Made by a program: the position numbers and the translations under genes. A stretch of DNA of 17,624 bases from Cephalothrix simula (lineage: Eukaryota; Nemertea; Palaeonemertea; Archinemertea; Cephalotrichidae), in assembly GCA_035591015.1 (NCBI GenBank), contig JAXIUW010243617.1:1-17624 (forward strand), given 5' to 3'. Positions 10,703 through 17,624 of the stretch are shown in pieces. Position 1 is the stretch's first letter, and each line of letters begins with the position of its first letter. The notes under the pieces are model-generated. The model worked only from the letters and a program-made list of their open reading frames with translations. It did no database searches and had not been told where the DNA came from.

Positions 10703-10835
10703 TTTTCGGGCATTGGCTTTCAGACATTTTAGCTACCATCCTCCACCAGGTGGCGGTAGGGACATGAAACCATTGCAATTTCACTCCATTGCACATGCCA
10801 TTTCTATCTGTAAGTTTTTTATGGAGTTGTATTCC
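10567..10835. repeat. Direct repeat starting with CCACCAGGTGGCGG
   Basis: The blocks starting at 10567 and 10743 share CCACCARGTGGCGGTNGGGACATGAAACCA almost perfectly, with weaker similarity for some 50 nt more (ATTT-CTCCATT or ATTT-ACTGTATT, then ATGCC). The second copy lies just outside the foldback element, which suggests that part of a related element lies beside it. Confidence 0.7.
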
Positions 10836-12060
10836 GACAATGCAAAAATTTTCTCCCGCTATGTCAACGACAATCAAACTTAGCGCGAGAAATGTCTTGT
10901 TTCGGATACTGTTTGCGAATTTTTTCTGGAATCTAATGAATTTTTATCATCACTTGTCATCAAAGTTTTTAACACCTGGTCAGAAAGGACTGATTTCATG
11001 CTACGTTTCGAGTTGAAGTGTCATTTTGCTTTAAAATATTCATCATTTATCAAAAATAATCAAATTTGGTGCGGTTAATCTCTTCCTTAGTTTCTTCTGT
11101 AATGATATGTTTGGATTTTGATGCCAATTGCATCCCACAATTTTTCGCATGTATAGAGAAATTGAAATTAACACCTTCACAAAATCAATCAGTGGAAAAT
11201 AAGATCAACCAGGTTCAATGCATATTGAAGTGACTGATTCAAATATCATGAATCATAAAGCCTAATTCCAGGCGTTCTTCTTAAATTCTGATATTTTAAT
11301 TTGAAAAGAAGGCAATCAAGTTGTCATAGGCTGACGTATAGCTTTCATTTTGGGAGATGATGCCTTATTAATTATTATTGCAAATTAATTCATTAATAAG
11401 CTTATTCTAGCAATATTGGATTTCCTGTTTACATATGCAAGTCATTGATGTCCATGGCTTAGCAAGTTTTAATTTTTTGATTGATTATGGTTATAATCAT
11501 GTGACCTTTTTGCTAACCTTAACTTATTAGTCTCCGTTGATTTATATTCTTATGTATTATGAAGCTAACTTAACTTACTTTTATTTGCTTCTTAGGATTG
11601 CTAAATTTGATACGACCTTACATTTGCTAACATTTGCATAAAAAAACAGTAGTTTTATATTACATGTAATTGCAGTATGCTATGGTCTTTTCGCTGCTAG
11701 TGGAAAAATAGCTGACTTTCTCGAGTGATAATTTGCATATTTCATCGAATCGATTTTAGTTCGTGCTTAGTGGTTCTTTTGTTAGCTCGAGTATATCCGT
11801 AACAACTCGGTAAACTTCGTGTTCAATTTAGCGAAACATAGGGAGTAGCATGACCTGAGATTGGGCTCTGCTCTACTAGATTGGGAATTTCACATAGAAA
11901 TATTTAATGGATTTTGATGTGGTTTTTTTATATGAAAGAAAAGAAAATTCTGCGTTGGTCAAGTGTTCATCCAATGTTTTTTGTTGAGTGTAAGGGGCAA
12001 AAATTTAATTTCAAAATCGGGGAGATTTTAAAATCTGACGTTAGACTCCCTTTCATAACC
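10836..12060. other. Intron stretch without recognised features
   Basis: This is AT-rich non-coding sequence. It contains an inverted repeat of CTTATTAAT and ATTAATAAG near 11365-11400. No coding or RNA gene was recognised. Confidence 0.6.
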
Positions 12061-12073
12061 CCCTGATTGAAGT

Positions 12074-12128
12074 ATAAGCATAAAACCAAAATAAGCTAAC
12101 TGCTTGCTTATTTAACTATTATGCTTAT
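12074..12128. repeat. Nested stem-loop related to the AAGCA/TGCTT family
   Basis: ATAAGCATAA (12074-12083) pairs with TTATGCTTAT (12119-12128). Inside it, AAATAAGC (12089-12096) pairs with GCTTATTT (12106-12113). The words are those of the repeat cluster at 7670-9170, so this appears to be an isolated relative 3 kb away and shows that the family is dispersed. Confidence 0.65.
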
Positions 12129-12468
12129 TGCAAAATTGTGGCTAATTTCTACTATTCTTATAATTAGTTGGTGCCTTGGAGCATTTTTGAAAATATCGTA
12201 GTGTTTTGACTGAGGACGTCTCATAAAAGGTACAATTTATTCAACACTGATATTCTATCTGTTGTGAAGTCGTGTATAAATCTGTCTGATCACGAATAGG
12301 ATTTTCCTTAAGCCGTGACAAGTCCTATAAAAACAGAAGGCGGTATCAGTGTCACGTTGGTTGCTCCGTTTTAGCATTGTTCATGAAATCTTTTTAATCA
12401 AATGGAATCTTGACATGCTTGTATTAATGATGAGTTAGATAGAGATTTGGGCTTCAAGCTGGTGCAAG

Positions 12469-12484
12469 TCAAGGTCATTAATTA
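12469..12484 (+). promoter_or_regulatory. Extended AGGTCA half-site next to a homeodomain-type site
   Basis: TCAAGGTCA (12469-12477) is an ERR/FTZ-F1 type half-site and overlaps ATTAATTA (12477-12484), a typical homeodomain dimer core. The juxtaposition may be chance in AT-rich DNA. Confidence 0.25.
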
Positions 12485-12494
12485 GAGATTTTTG

Positions 12495-12870
12495 TAAAGG
12501 TTATACCTTTGAAAATGGAATTGCTAAAATTTAATGCATGTTCTAAAAACTGATAGTAATACAAAATATTTCAACATCTTGCTGACGCTACCGCTACTGT
12601 ATCAGCAGCAAGTCCTCCGGATTTGAGGCAAGAGTCAGCTGCAAGAGCTTTAAATAATTTTTGTTAGGTGTACTGTTTCCTTTTATTGATTCTTGCTCTA
12701 AGGGTTATACATTTACCTTTGAAAAAAGAATTGCTATTATTTAATGCTACATATTTCAACATCTTTCTGACGCTACTCCTGCGCTACTCTATCAGCAGTA
12801 AGGCCTCCGGATTTGAGGCAAGAGCTTCAAATGATTTTGTTAGGTGTTTCCTTTTATTGGTTTTTTTAAC
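12495..12870. repeat. Local direct duplication of about 170-200 nt
   Basis: Copy one (about 12495-12694) and copy two (about 12700-12870) share, in order, GTTATAC and ACCTTTGAAAA, GAATTGCTA, TTTAATGC, TATTTCAACATCTT, CTGACGCTAC, TATCAGCAG, CCTCCGGATTTGAGGCAAGAG with minor changes, TTGTTAGGTG and TTTCCTTTTATTG. Copies differ by indels. The plus-strand open frame over copy two (12668-12904) has no recognisable motif and is not called. Confidence 0.85.
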
Positions 12871-13590
12871 CTTTCAGGCTCGAAATCGTTACTTCTTCTT
12901 GTAAATTTTCTTGCCTGGAAACTTTCCATTTAGGCTTCTGGTGGAATCATTTAAGATGCTGCAAAAAAGGCTTATTTAAATTAAAATCCTATTGCACTGA
13001 TGCAAAGTATATTGTTTATATCTAAATTTTCCATCAAGCACCTGGAAATAATGTAGTTCCGTTTATATTGTCATTTTCAAACTGTATCGAAAGCAATCTT
13101 GCAATCGACAAAGAATTTGACAATATTTACTGGTAATGACGTGTCGTAAACTCATAAGTTTAATTGACTATTGGGGTAGTGCCTTATTGTTCTTGGTGTA
13201 AAAATAGACGGTGCAATATTATTTCTATTTGCACATATAGATAAACATGTTTATTGACCTGCCATCAGTGAAGGAACCGGAGGTAATCTTTCAAACCCTC
13301 AGGCAGACTGCAAGTGACATCAGATAGGTGATTGAAGACATTGAATATGTCTTCCCAAATGTGATATGTTTTTGTAGGATCGTCCAATATTAAATAAGTC
13401 ACCATGGTGTTACCATCATGGGTTGTCAGATGGTGTTGGTGGTTACCGCAAAATTTTAACGCATCATTAGTATCGTTGGCAGAATCCTTTTTGGTATTAA
13501 CCAATTAACTGAAAATTGGTAGACATACAGGTCTGTAACCATCGTTTTTGGTGAGGCAAAAATAAGTTTTGAGTTACGTACCAATGCACT
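12871..13590. other. Intron stretch; one unexplained minus-strand open frame
   Basis: An open frame on the minus strand at 13265-13504 encodes 79 residues of mixed, protein-like composition (for example PTKTYHIWEDIFNVF) and is preceded directly by a stop. I recognise no family and see no good splice pair around it, so it is left as non-coding or a possible transposon fragment. A G-rich run of about 14 bases with one C is at 13591-13604. Confidence 0.4.
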
Positions 13591-13639
13591 GGGCGGGGGG
13601 GGGGTGTGTCAACCGACCAAAAAAATTAATTAAATGACA

Positions 13640-14060
13640 TGTCATCAATTTTGCCCAAAGTCTGACGTCAGATAAATTGGGTGGTGTCATGGAAAATTTG
13701 CCCAAAATCTTATAATTTGGGTGGTGTCCAGTGGTGTCAAGAAATACTTAATCAAAATTTATCAGACGTTAAATGTTAAATTGGGTGGTGCAGGATGCTG
13801 TCAATGGCCATTGGCACGCAATTTACGTCAGATGAATTGGGTGGTCTTGAAAATTGGTGTCAGTTAAAATAAGTTTATTCCAGATAATTTTGGAGATGTA
13901 GCAGGTCCACGTCAGATAAATTAACGTTTTTTAGATAAATTGATCTAAATTGGGGGTTCTACTGGGCCGGTTTCAGATAACTTCACCAAATGTCAGATTA
14001 TTTTGGTGCTGGCCTGGGTGTCAATGCCCTGATTTCAAAAATCTGGCGCCCGTTATCTGA
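13640..14060. repeat. Degenerate array of GTCAGATAAATTGGGTGG-like units
   Basis: Variants of ACGTCAGATAAATTGGGTGGTGTCA recur between about 13663 and 14000, for instance near 13665, 13715, 13780, 13830, 13908 and 13996, with partial or inverted forms such as TTTGCCCAAA between. Divergence is high and unit length irregular. The units are unlike the other arrays in the intron apart from sharing GTCAG. Confidence 0.6.
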
Positions 14061-14360
14061 GGTTGACAGACAACTCACCCCCTGCGTACTATAAACAGTA
14101 CTTTATTATCATCAACTAGTCCTCTCTCTACTCCACTCTGGTTCTCTGGGTGAAATCATATAATTTTAATTGAGGTATCTTCTGATCCCTAATTCATTCA
14201 TGAATTTCCATGTGTAGAATACTCGACGACCAAATTACCGTCTTTTTCAGTCGTAAATAAGGGATAGTTCGATTTTTTCTTTTGATTCAGTATCAGTGCT
14301 TGCATTCCATTCCCTCTCTTGGATAGTCTCGAATGTCAGGAAATACGTTTCTATTGCTCA

Positions 14361-14512
14361 TCCTACCACCGGAAATACGTCACAGAGGTTCCTCGAGGGT
14401 CGTCCAACCTCATCCTACCCCTGGAGTAGGATTTGGTAGAGAGAGATCGGATAACAAGATGGCGGCTGTGTCGCTTCAATTTTTCACTGGCCTATGAAAT
14501 AGCCAATATGGC
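14361..14512 (+). promoter_or_regulatory. Promoter-like cluster: ETS, CRE, YY1 and CCAAT motifs
   Basis: Within 150 nt are ACCGGAAAT (ETS/GABP type, 14368-14376), overlapping TACGTCA (CRE half, 14376-14382), AAGATGGCGGC (full YY1 consensus, 14456-14466), AGCCAAT (CCAAT box, 14501-14507) and AATATGGC (second YY1-type site, 14505-14512). The block is richer in GC than its surroundings. Such combinations mark TATA-less promoters, and YY1 sites in this orientation usually sit just after a start site for plus-strand transcription. Its ATG opens a frame of only 12 codons. It could also be an internal Pax6 promoter or the start of an old gene copy. Confidence 0.45.
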
Positions 14513-14681
14513 TTCTTTTAATTCAATGTTATGCATCATTTTGTTTCTGGCTTTAGTAACTTTCAAAATGTCTTTTGAACCATTTATATTAACAAATTAA
14601 AAGCAGAAAAATACCATTATCTGGCGGATTGTGTTTTATACCTCCCCGACGACTTAGGCCTTTCTGATTTTTGCAGATACT

Positions 14682-14774
14682 TTCTCCTAGACTGGAAACT
14701 CACCCTAATTTCTGTAACCAGATTGAGAAATTACTAATATGATGAAATTAGGGCGGATTTCCAGTCTAGGAGAA
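14682..14774. repeat. Long hairpin close to the start-codon exon
   Basis: Arms 14682-14712 and 14744-14774 are inverted copies matching at 28 of 31 positions, with a 31-nt loop; one further position could form a G-U pair. Arms begin TTCTCCTAGACTGGAAA and end CCCTAATTTC. In the Pax6 transcript the hairpin lies about 120 nt after the donor of the start-codon exon. A near-consensus donor, AGG then GTGAGT at 14706-14698, is buried in one arm. It may be a small inverted-repeat transposon, a structured intron element or a miRNA-type precursor. Confidence 0.75.
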
Positions 14775-14892
14775 GACACGCTGAGCGTTCCATTCACTTC
14801 CCCATTTCCGGGAGGAGGGAAAGCTCCCTCGAATGTATCCGAGAGAAGGAATGGAATACAACCAATATAAAAGATAAGGGAAAAGAACTTAC

Positions 14893-14908
14893 CCTTTGGT
14901 GTGACCAT
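14893..14908 (-). CDS. Pax6: Pax6 first coding exon, coding part (MVTPK + G)
   Basis: The start codon at 14908-14906 sits in a good context (CTCC-ATG-G). It is followed by codons for V, T, P and K and one base of a Gly codon, then a strong donor GTAAGT at 14892-14887. Joined to the paired-box exon, which starts with the other two bases (GG) before HSGVNQLGG, it gives M-V-T-P-K-G-H-S-G. This is the short Met...KGHSGVNQ N-terminus usual in invertebrate Pax6 proteins. The phase-1 junction corresponds to the vertebrate exon 4/5 boundary after MQN. The match of phase, donor quality and N-terminal pattern makes the assignment strong even though only five full codons are coding. Confidence 0.88.
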
Positions 14909-15024
14909 GGAGGAGGGAGAGGTAGCCGGGTCAGTAATTTTGGCGGTGTTCGTCGACCCCACACGAAATGAATCTGACGTAACCGTCTTGGCTTTTGGGT
15001 GGCGTAAATTCTTGAGAATAAAAC
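14909..15024 (-). other. Pax6: Pax6 5' untranslated part of the start-codon exon
   Basis: An acceptor with TTTGCTATTTCCAG ends at 15025, so the start-codon exon is probably 14893-15024 (132 nt, 116 of it untranslated). Two other acceptors with a better pyrimidine tract lie just upstream, CTTTTTCAG ending at 15135 and TTGTTTGCAG ending at 15120, so the true 5' edge may be 15119 or 15134. At least one further 5' exon must lie upstream. No in-frame stop separates the acceptor from the ATG, so an N-terminal extension from an upstream exon cannot be excluded, although its composition does not look protein-like. Confidence 0.6.
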
Positions 15025-16229
15025 CTGGAAATAGCAAAGAACTTTTTTTGAAAAGAAATTTTAATTCAATAAAATATTGAATTTTCAATATTTCTAATCT
15101 AATAGCGACAAAAGACAATCTGCAAACAAGGAGACTGAAAAAGAACAAGATATAGATTTTTAATTACTAATCTTGGAGCTGAAAAATGGTACATTGTGCT
15201 CTGTTATCATCGTTGATGACTTCAATTTTTACAAAATCATTTTCTTTGTTCACTATTTTGTATTCATGATATTATTCATCATTTTGTGAATTAAAGTTAA
15301 AGGTATAAAGTTTCTAGGTGATTACTTTTATTATCTTTTGAATAATGTAAAAATAGTTAGTAGAAACACAGGGTTACGCTCTGTGCATGAGAAGCCCGCT
15401 AGAGAAGAGTGGTTAATGCACTAATTCGTCTGAAATTCATGAAAACAGCCGCGACAAATACACAAATAGATGAAAAAATTGGATGAGGCTCAGTGAAACT
15501 GGGTACAACTTTCGCCCCCCGTCGAGATCTCCTAGAAGGGGCATCGGAACCCCTTAACCTCTACATTTTTGGAAAGAGCATGAAAAGTTACATACCATGG
15601 GAGGTTTTTTTGCCCCACCTGGTGGGGAGCGGTGGCGCAAAATGTGCAAAAAATTCGAAAAAAAAACTAAGTGGTCGGATGTTAAGGGAACCAATTGGTC
15701 TAACCAATTTTTCCATCCATTTGTGTAGTATAATTCCATGCAGCGGTCACAGGGACATGACTCTAACGTTAGCAAACCTCATTTATCTTTTTTTCTTATA
15801 ATTTTCTTAAAGATTGTAAATATTCCCTCGTTTTTCACTAAATCTTTATCAAGTTTTTGCGCTGAAAAGCGATCAAAGGGCCCCGTATCATCATAACTCG
15901 TCCAATTCCCAGTTCTCCTGAGGTAAATTAATTTTCCACAGCAAATTGTGAAGTAATTGTATAACCGTAGAATCGACAATATCGGGGATCAAAGCTGAAA
16001 ATCAGTGCAATTACGAATTTGATTTACTGTGCAGTTAATTGAAAGATAAGAATACATCGTCATCAATTGATACTTAGTTTAAGCTGTTTGGGGTTTACCA
16101 GTTACCCTAAGAGAATATCTTCTACGATTTTAAAAAAAACTGTGCCCACCCAATGCTTCCAATAAGATGAAAACGTTTTTCATGATTTTTTCATCAAAAT
16201 TTCAATTCGATGCCAAACAAAAAAATTGA
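15025..16229. other. Upstream region of the start-codon exon
   Basis: This is probably a 5' intron or promoter-proximal DNA of Pax6; no upstream exon could be identified. The block at about 15485-15775 is richer in GC and repeat-like: it has AAGGGG and CCCCTT around 8 nt near 15535-15555, the 15-nt palindrome CCCCACC-T-GGTGGGG at 15613-15627 and ACCAATTGGT near 15690-15699. Open frames on both strands here contain no motif I recognise. Confidence 0.5.
15613..15627. repeat. CCCCACC-T-GGTGGGG perfect palindrome
   Basis: This is a seven-base arm on each side of one T. It belongs to a set of CACC-N-GGTG palindromes in this window (4539-4549, 10421-10437, 10743-10753 and the imperfect 10567-10577). 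It is followed by GCGGTGGCGC, much as the 10743 copy is followed by CGGTAGGG. Confidence 0.7.
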
Positions 16230-17330
16230 AAATGGCGATTTCTTCAGAGTTTGGTGGTCATTTCTCCATAAATGGATAATTTCTTGTTTCACTACAGTGT
16301 GGAATCAGTGTGTAGCCAATTTTTACTAAAGGTATACCCTGGTATACCCTCGTAAGCATGGTAATTTCCGATTTCCTCAGCCTCAGTTTGAATATTACCA
16401 TTAAATTTCTCTCAAAGATTAAAAAACGATACAACAAAAGAAAACAACTGCTTGTCAAATGGGGTGGCTTAGTCGCCCGCTTAACATGGTTCTGAATATC
16501 TTTGTAAACAGTCTAAAGACCCAGGATCATAATATGGTATTTTAGAAAGTGTTTTTACACTGGCAGGTAGAGAATAGAAACTAGTTGATCCTGTATCAGA
16601 ATAAAAGGTTTTTGGGAGATCGTTTAAGTAAATGGTGCAGCTCCAGCTGGCATACGAAAATAATGGCAAACATGGAAAAGGTTGGCCGTTTTGAAATAGT
16701 TTATCATTATAATAATTCAATTTAGGTTGACTTTAATTTTCATTATGGAAACAATATTTTTTTTGAAGATAAAACCCATTAATATCTTTGGATATTCTGT
16801 CTTGTCATCTTTTTTAAGAGAAGATTGTTATATTTTCCTATTTTTTCGATCGTACTAAGGCGTTTGACACTGTCGGTCATATCTACGACATTAAAGCTCT
16901 AACTTTATAATTATTGATATAAGACTTCTGTTTAGGGTGATTTTATAAGGATTGCATTTGGGTATACATGTAGTAAGATGAATCATTTAATGGCTGTTTG
17001 AAAAAATTAATTAGAGTACCACAGGATCCCACAGGGTTCAACAGTCGGGTTATAAATTTCACACTTTGCAAGTTTGCTTGACCTAAATTTTTATTAATCA
17101 CGTCAGCCCTATGCTGATGTAGCAATCAGTCAATGCACGCAGTAAATCCCAATGCCAATTCAGTATAGCACCTGCATTAGTACAGAACCTCTGTGCCTGG
17201 AGCTTAAAACAGGCTTTCTTTTAGTGTCACGGGGCTCGAACTTTAAAAACACTGAGGTCAACCTATCACAGACTCTCCCTGCAGCAAAGCATTCTTAATT
17301 ATGATGAATTCAGAAACTTTAACGAACCGG
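16230..17330 (+). mobile_element. Decayed non-LTR retrotransposon (LINE) reverse transcriptase
   Basis: Several reverse transcriptase blocks typical of Jockey/CR1-like elements appear in order on the plus strand but in shifting frames with stops. They are PIFTKG (16316-16333) followed by a weak match to the YRPISLL block; FDRTKAFDTVGH (16845-16880), the motif with the first catalytic Asp; VPQ followed after a frame slip by GS (17016-17029); YADVAI (17110-17127), the YADD motif with one Asp codon missing; and NLCAWSLKQAF (17186-17218), like the W...L block after it. No intact open frame, endonuclease part or 3' end was seen. It is an inactive relic, upstream of and antisense to Pax6. Clade assignment is uncertain. 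Confidence 0.75.
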
Positions 17331-17624
17331 TTTGTGATCACTTGTATGAACCAATAGGTATTCAGAAACTTCCCTAAGGAACTTCTCCGAATACTGTAGA
17401 GTTTCTGCTATGCCAATATTAATTTTAAATTGCTATACAGTCATGTACCGTTTACTGTGGCCTTTGTACGGGAATTTCTCATGTATAATATCTCATAGCA
17501 ACTATTTTTCTTTTTTTCGTAATCTGATTATTTCTATATTTTTGTAAAATATTAGTACAATATTATACAGTTATTGGACACTTTATGAGTGCAATATGAA
17601 AGCAGTTATTTGTCCGAGGCGCGC
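17331..17624. other. Window end; no recognised feature
   Basis: This is AT-rich non-coding sequence following the LINE relic, and may include its unrecognised 3' part. No gene or repeat was recognised. Confidence 0.5.

Larger units (their letters stand above)
2367..14892 (-). other. Pax6: Large Pax6 intron between the start-codon and paired-box exons
   Basis: The intron is bounded by GTAAGT at 14892-14887 and TTTGTTTCAG ending at 2367; it is phase 1 and 12526 nt long. Its position equals vertebrate Pax6 intron 4, which is known to hold the neuroretina enhancer and the internal alpha promoter, so regulatory content is plausible here too. No coding exon was recognised inside. The named repeats and motif clusters are listed separately. 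Confidence 0.9.

Noticed and set aside
10563-11016. Plus- and minus-strand open frames of 62-106 codons
   Set aside because: They lie in the foldback element or its flank, read the inverted arms, overlap one another and carry no motif.
12668-12904. 78-codon plus-strand hydrophobic frame
   Set aside because: It covers copy two of a local duplication whose other copy does not preserve the frame.
13265-13504. 79-codon minus-strand frame with protein-like composition
   Set aside because: It starts directly after a stop with a TTG codon, has no convincing splice sites and resembles no family I know; it might be a transposon fragment.
14459-14497. ATGGCGGCTGTG as the start of a second gene
   Set aside because: The frame closes after 12 codons and no donor is seen within it; it was kept only as a promoter-type motif.
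14705-15148. A 147-codon minus-strand open frame as a complete gene
   Set aside because: It spans the Pax6 start-codon exon plus intron on both sides; a strong acceptor and donor cut it, and only five codons plus one base are coding.
16481-16720. Minus-strand frame with a stretch like IYLNDLP, recalling reverse transcriptase
   Set aside because: The reverse transcriptase motifs of the relic run in order on the plus strand; this minus-strand likeness is isolated and probably chance.

Overview
This is a stretch of animal nuclear DNA: AT-rich, sparse in coding sequence, with large introns, decayed repeats and GT-AG splice sites. It contains the 5' coding part of a Pax6 gene on the minus strand. 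Two coding exons can be read with confidence. The first (14893-15024) carries the start codon and encodes M-V-T-P-K plus the first base of a Gly codon. The second (2020-2366) encodes 115 residues of the paired domain, from HSGVNQLGG to DNIPS. The two join in phase across an intron of about 12.5 kb. The Pax6-type paired-box residues (I, Q and N in ILQVSN) rule out the Pax2/5/8 class. The species cannot be fixed. The N-terminus and paired domain would suit an invertebrate deuterostome such as a hemichordate or echinoderm, but a lophotrochozoan is not excluded.

Layout from low to high coordinate, which is 3' to 5' for the gene: 1-1995 is the intron after the paired-box exon, with no further exon seen. 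1996-2366 is the paired-box exon, whose 3' end has two near-identical splice donors 24 nt apart. 2367-14892 is the large intron, at the position of vertebrate Pax6 intron 4. It holds a degenerate array based on GTCAGCGATATT (2740-4090), a quasi-palindromic AAGCA/TGCTT repeat cluster (7670-9170), a foldback element (10320-10702), a local duplication (12495-12870), a degenerate GTCAGATAAATTGGGTGG-like array (13640-14060), a promoter-like cluster of ETS, CRE, YY1 and CCAAT motifs (14361-14512), and a 31-bp hairpin (14682-14774). 14893-15024 is the start-codon exon, and 15025-17624 is upstream sequence containing a decayed non-LTR retrotransposon on the plus strand.

The most notable observation is the double donor at the end of the paired-box exon. 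Use of the distal donor adds 8 in-frame residues (VSTSELPS) immediately before the recognition helix of the RED half of the paired domain. Vertebrates vary the PAI half of this domain by inserting exon 5a. Here the intron that hosts exon 5a is absent, and the sequence offers a different way of making a paired-domain variant. Everything else is intronic or flanking, and most open frames there look like chance.
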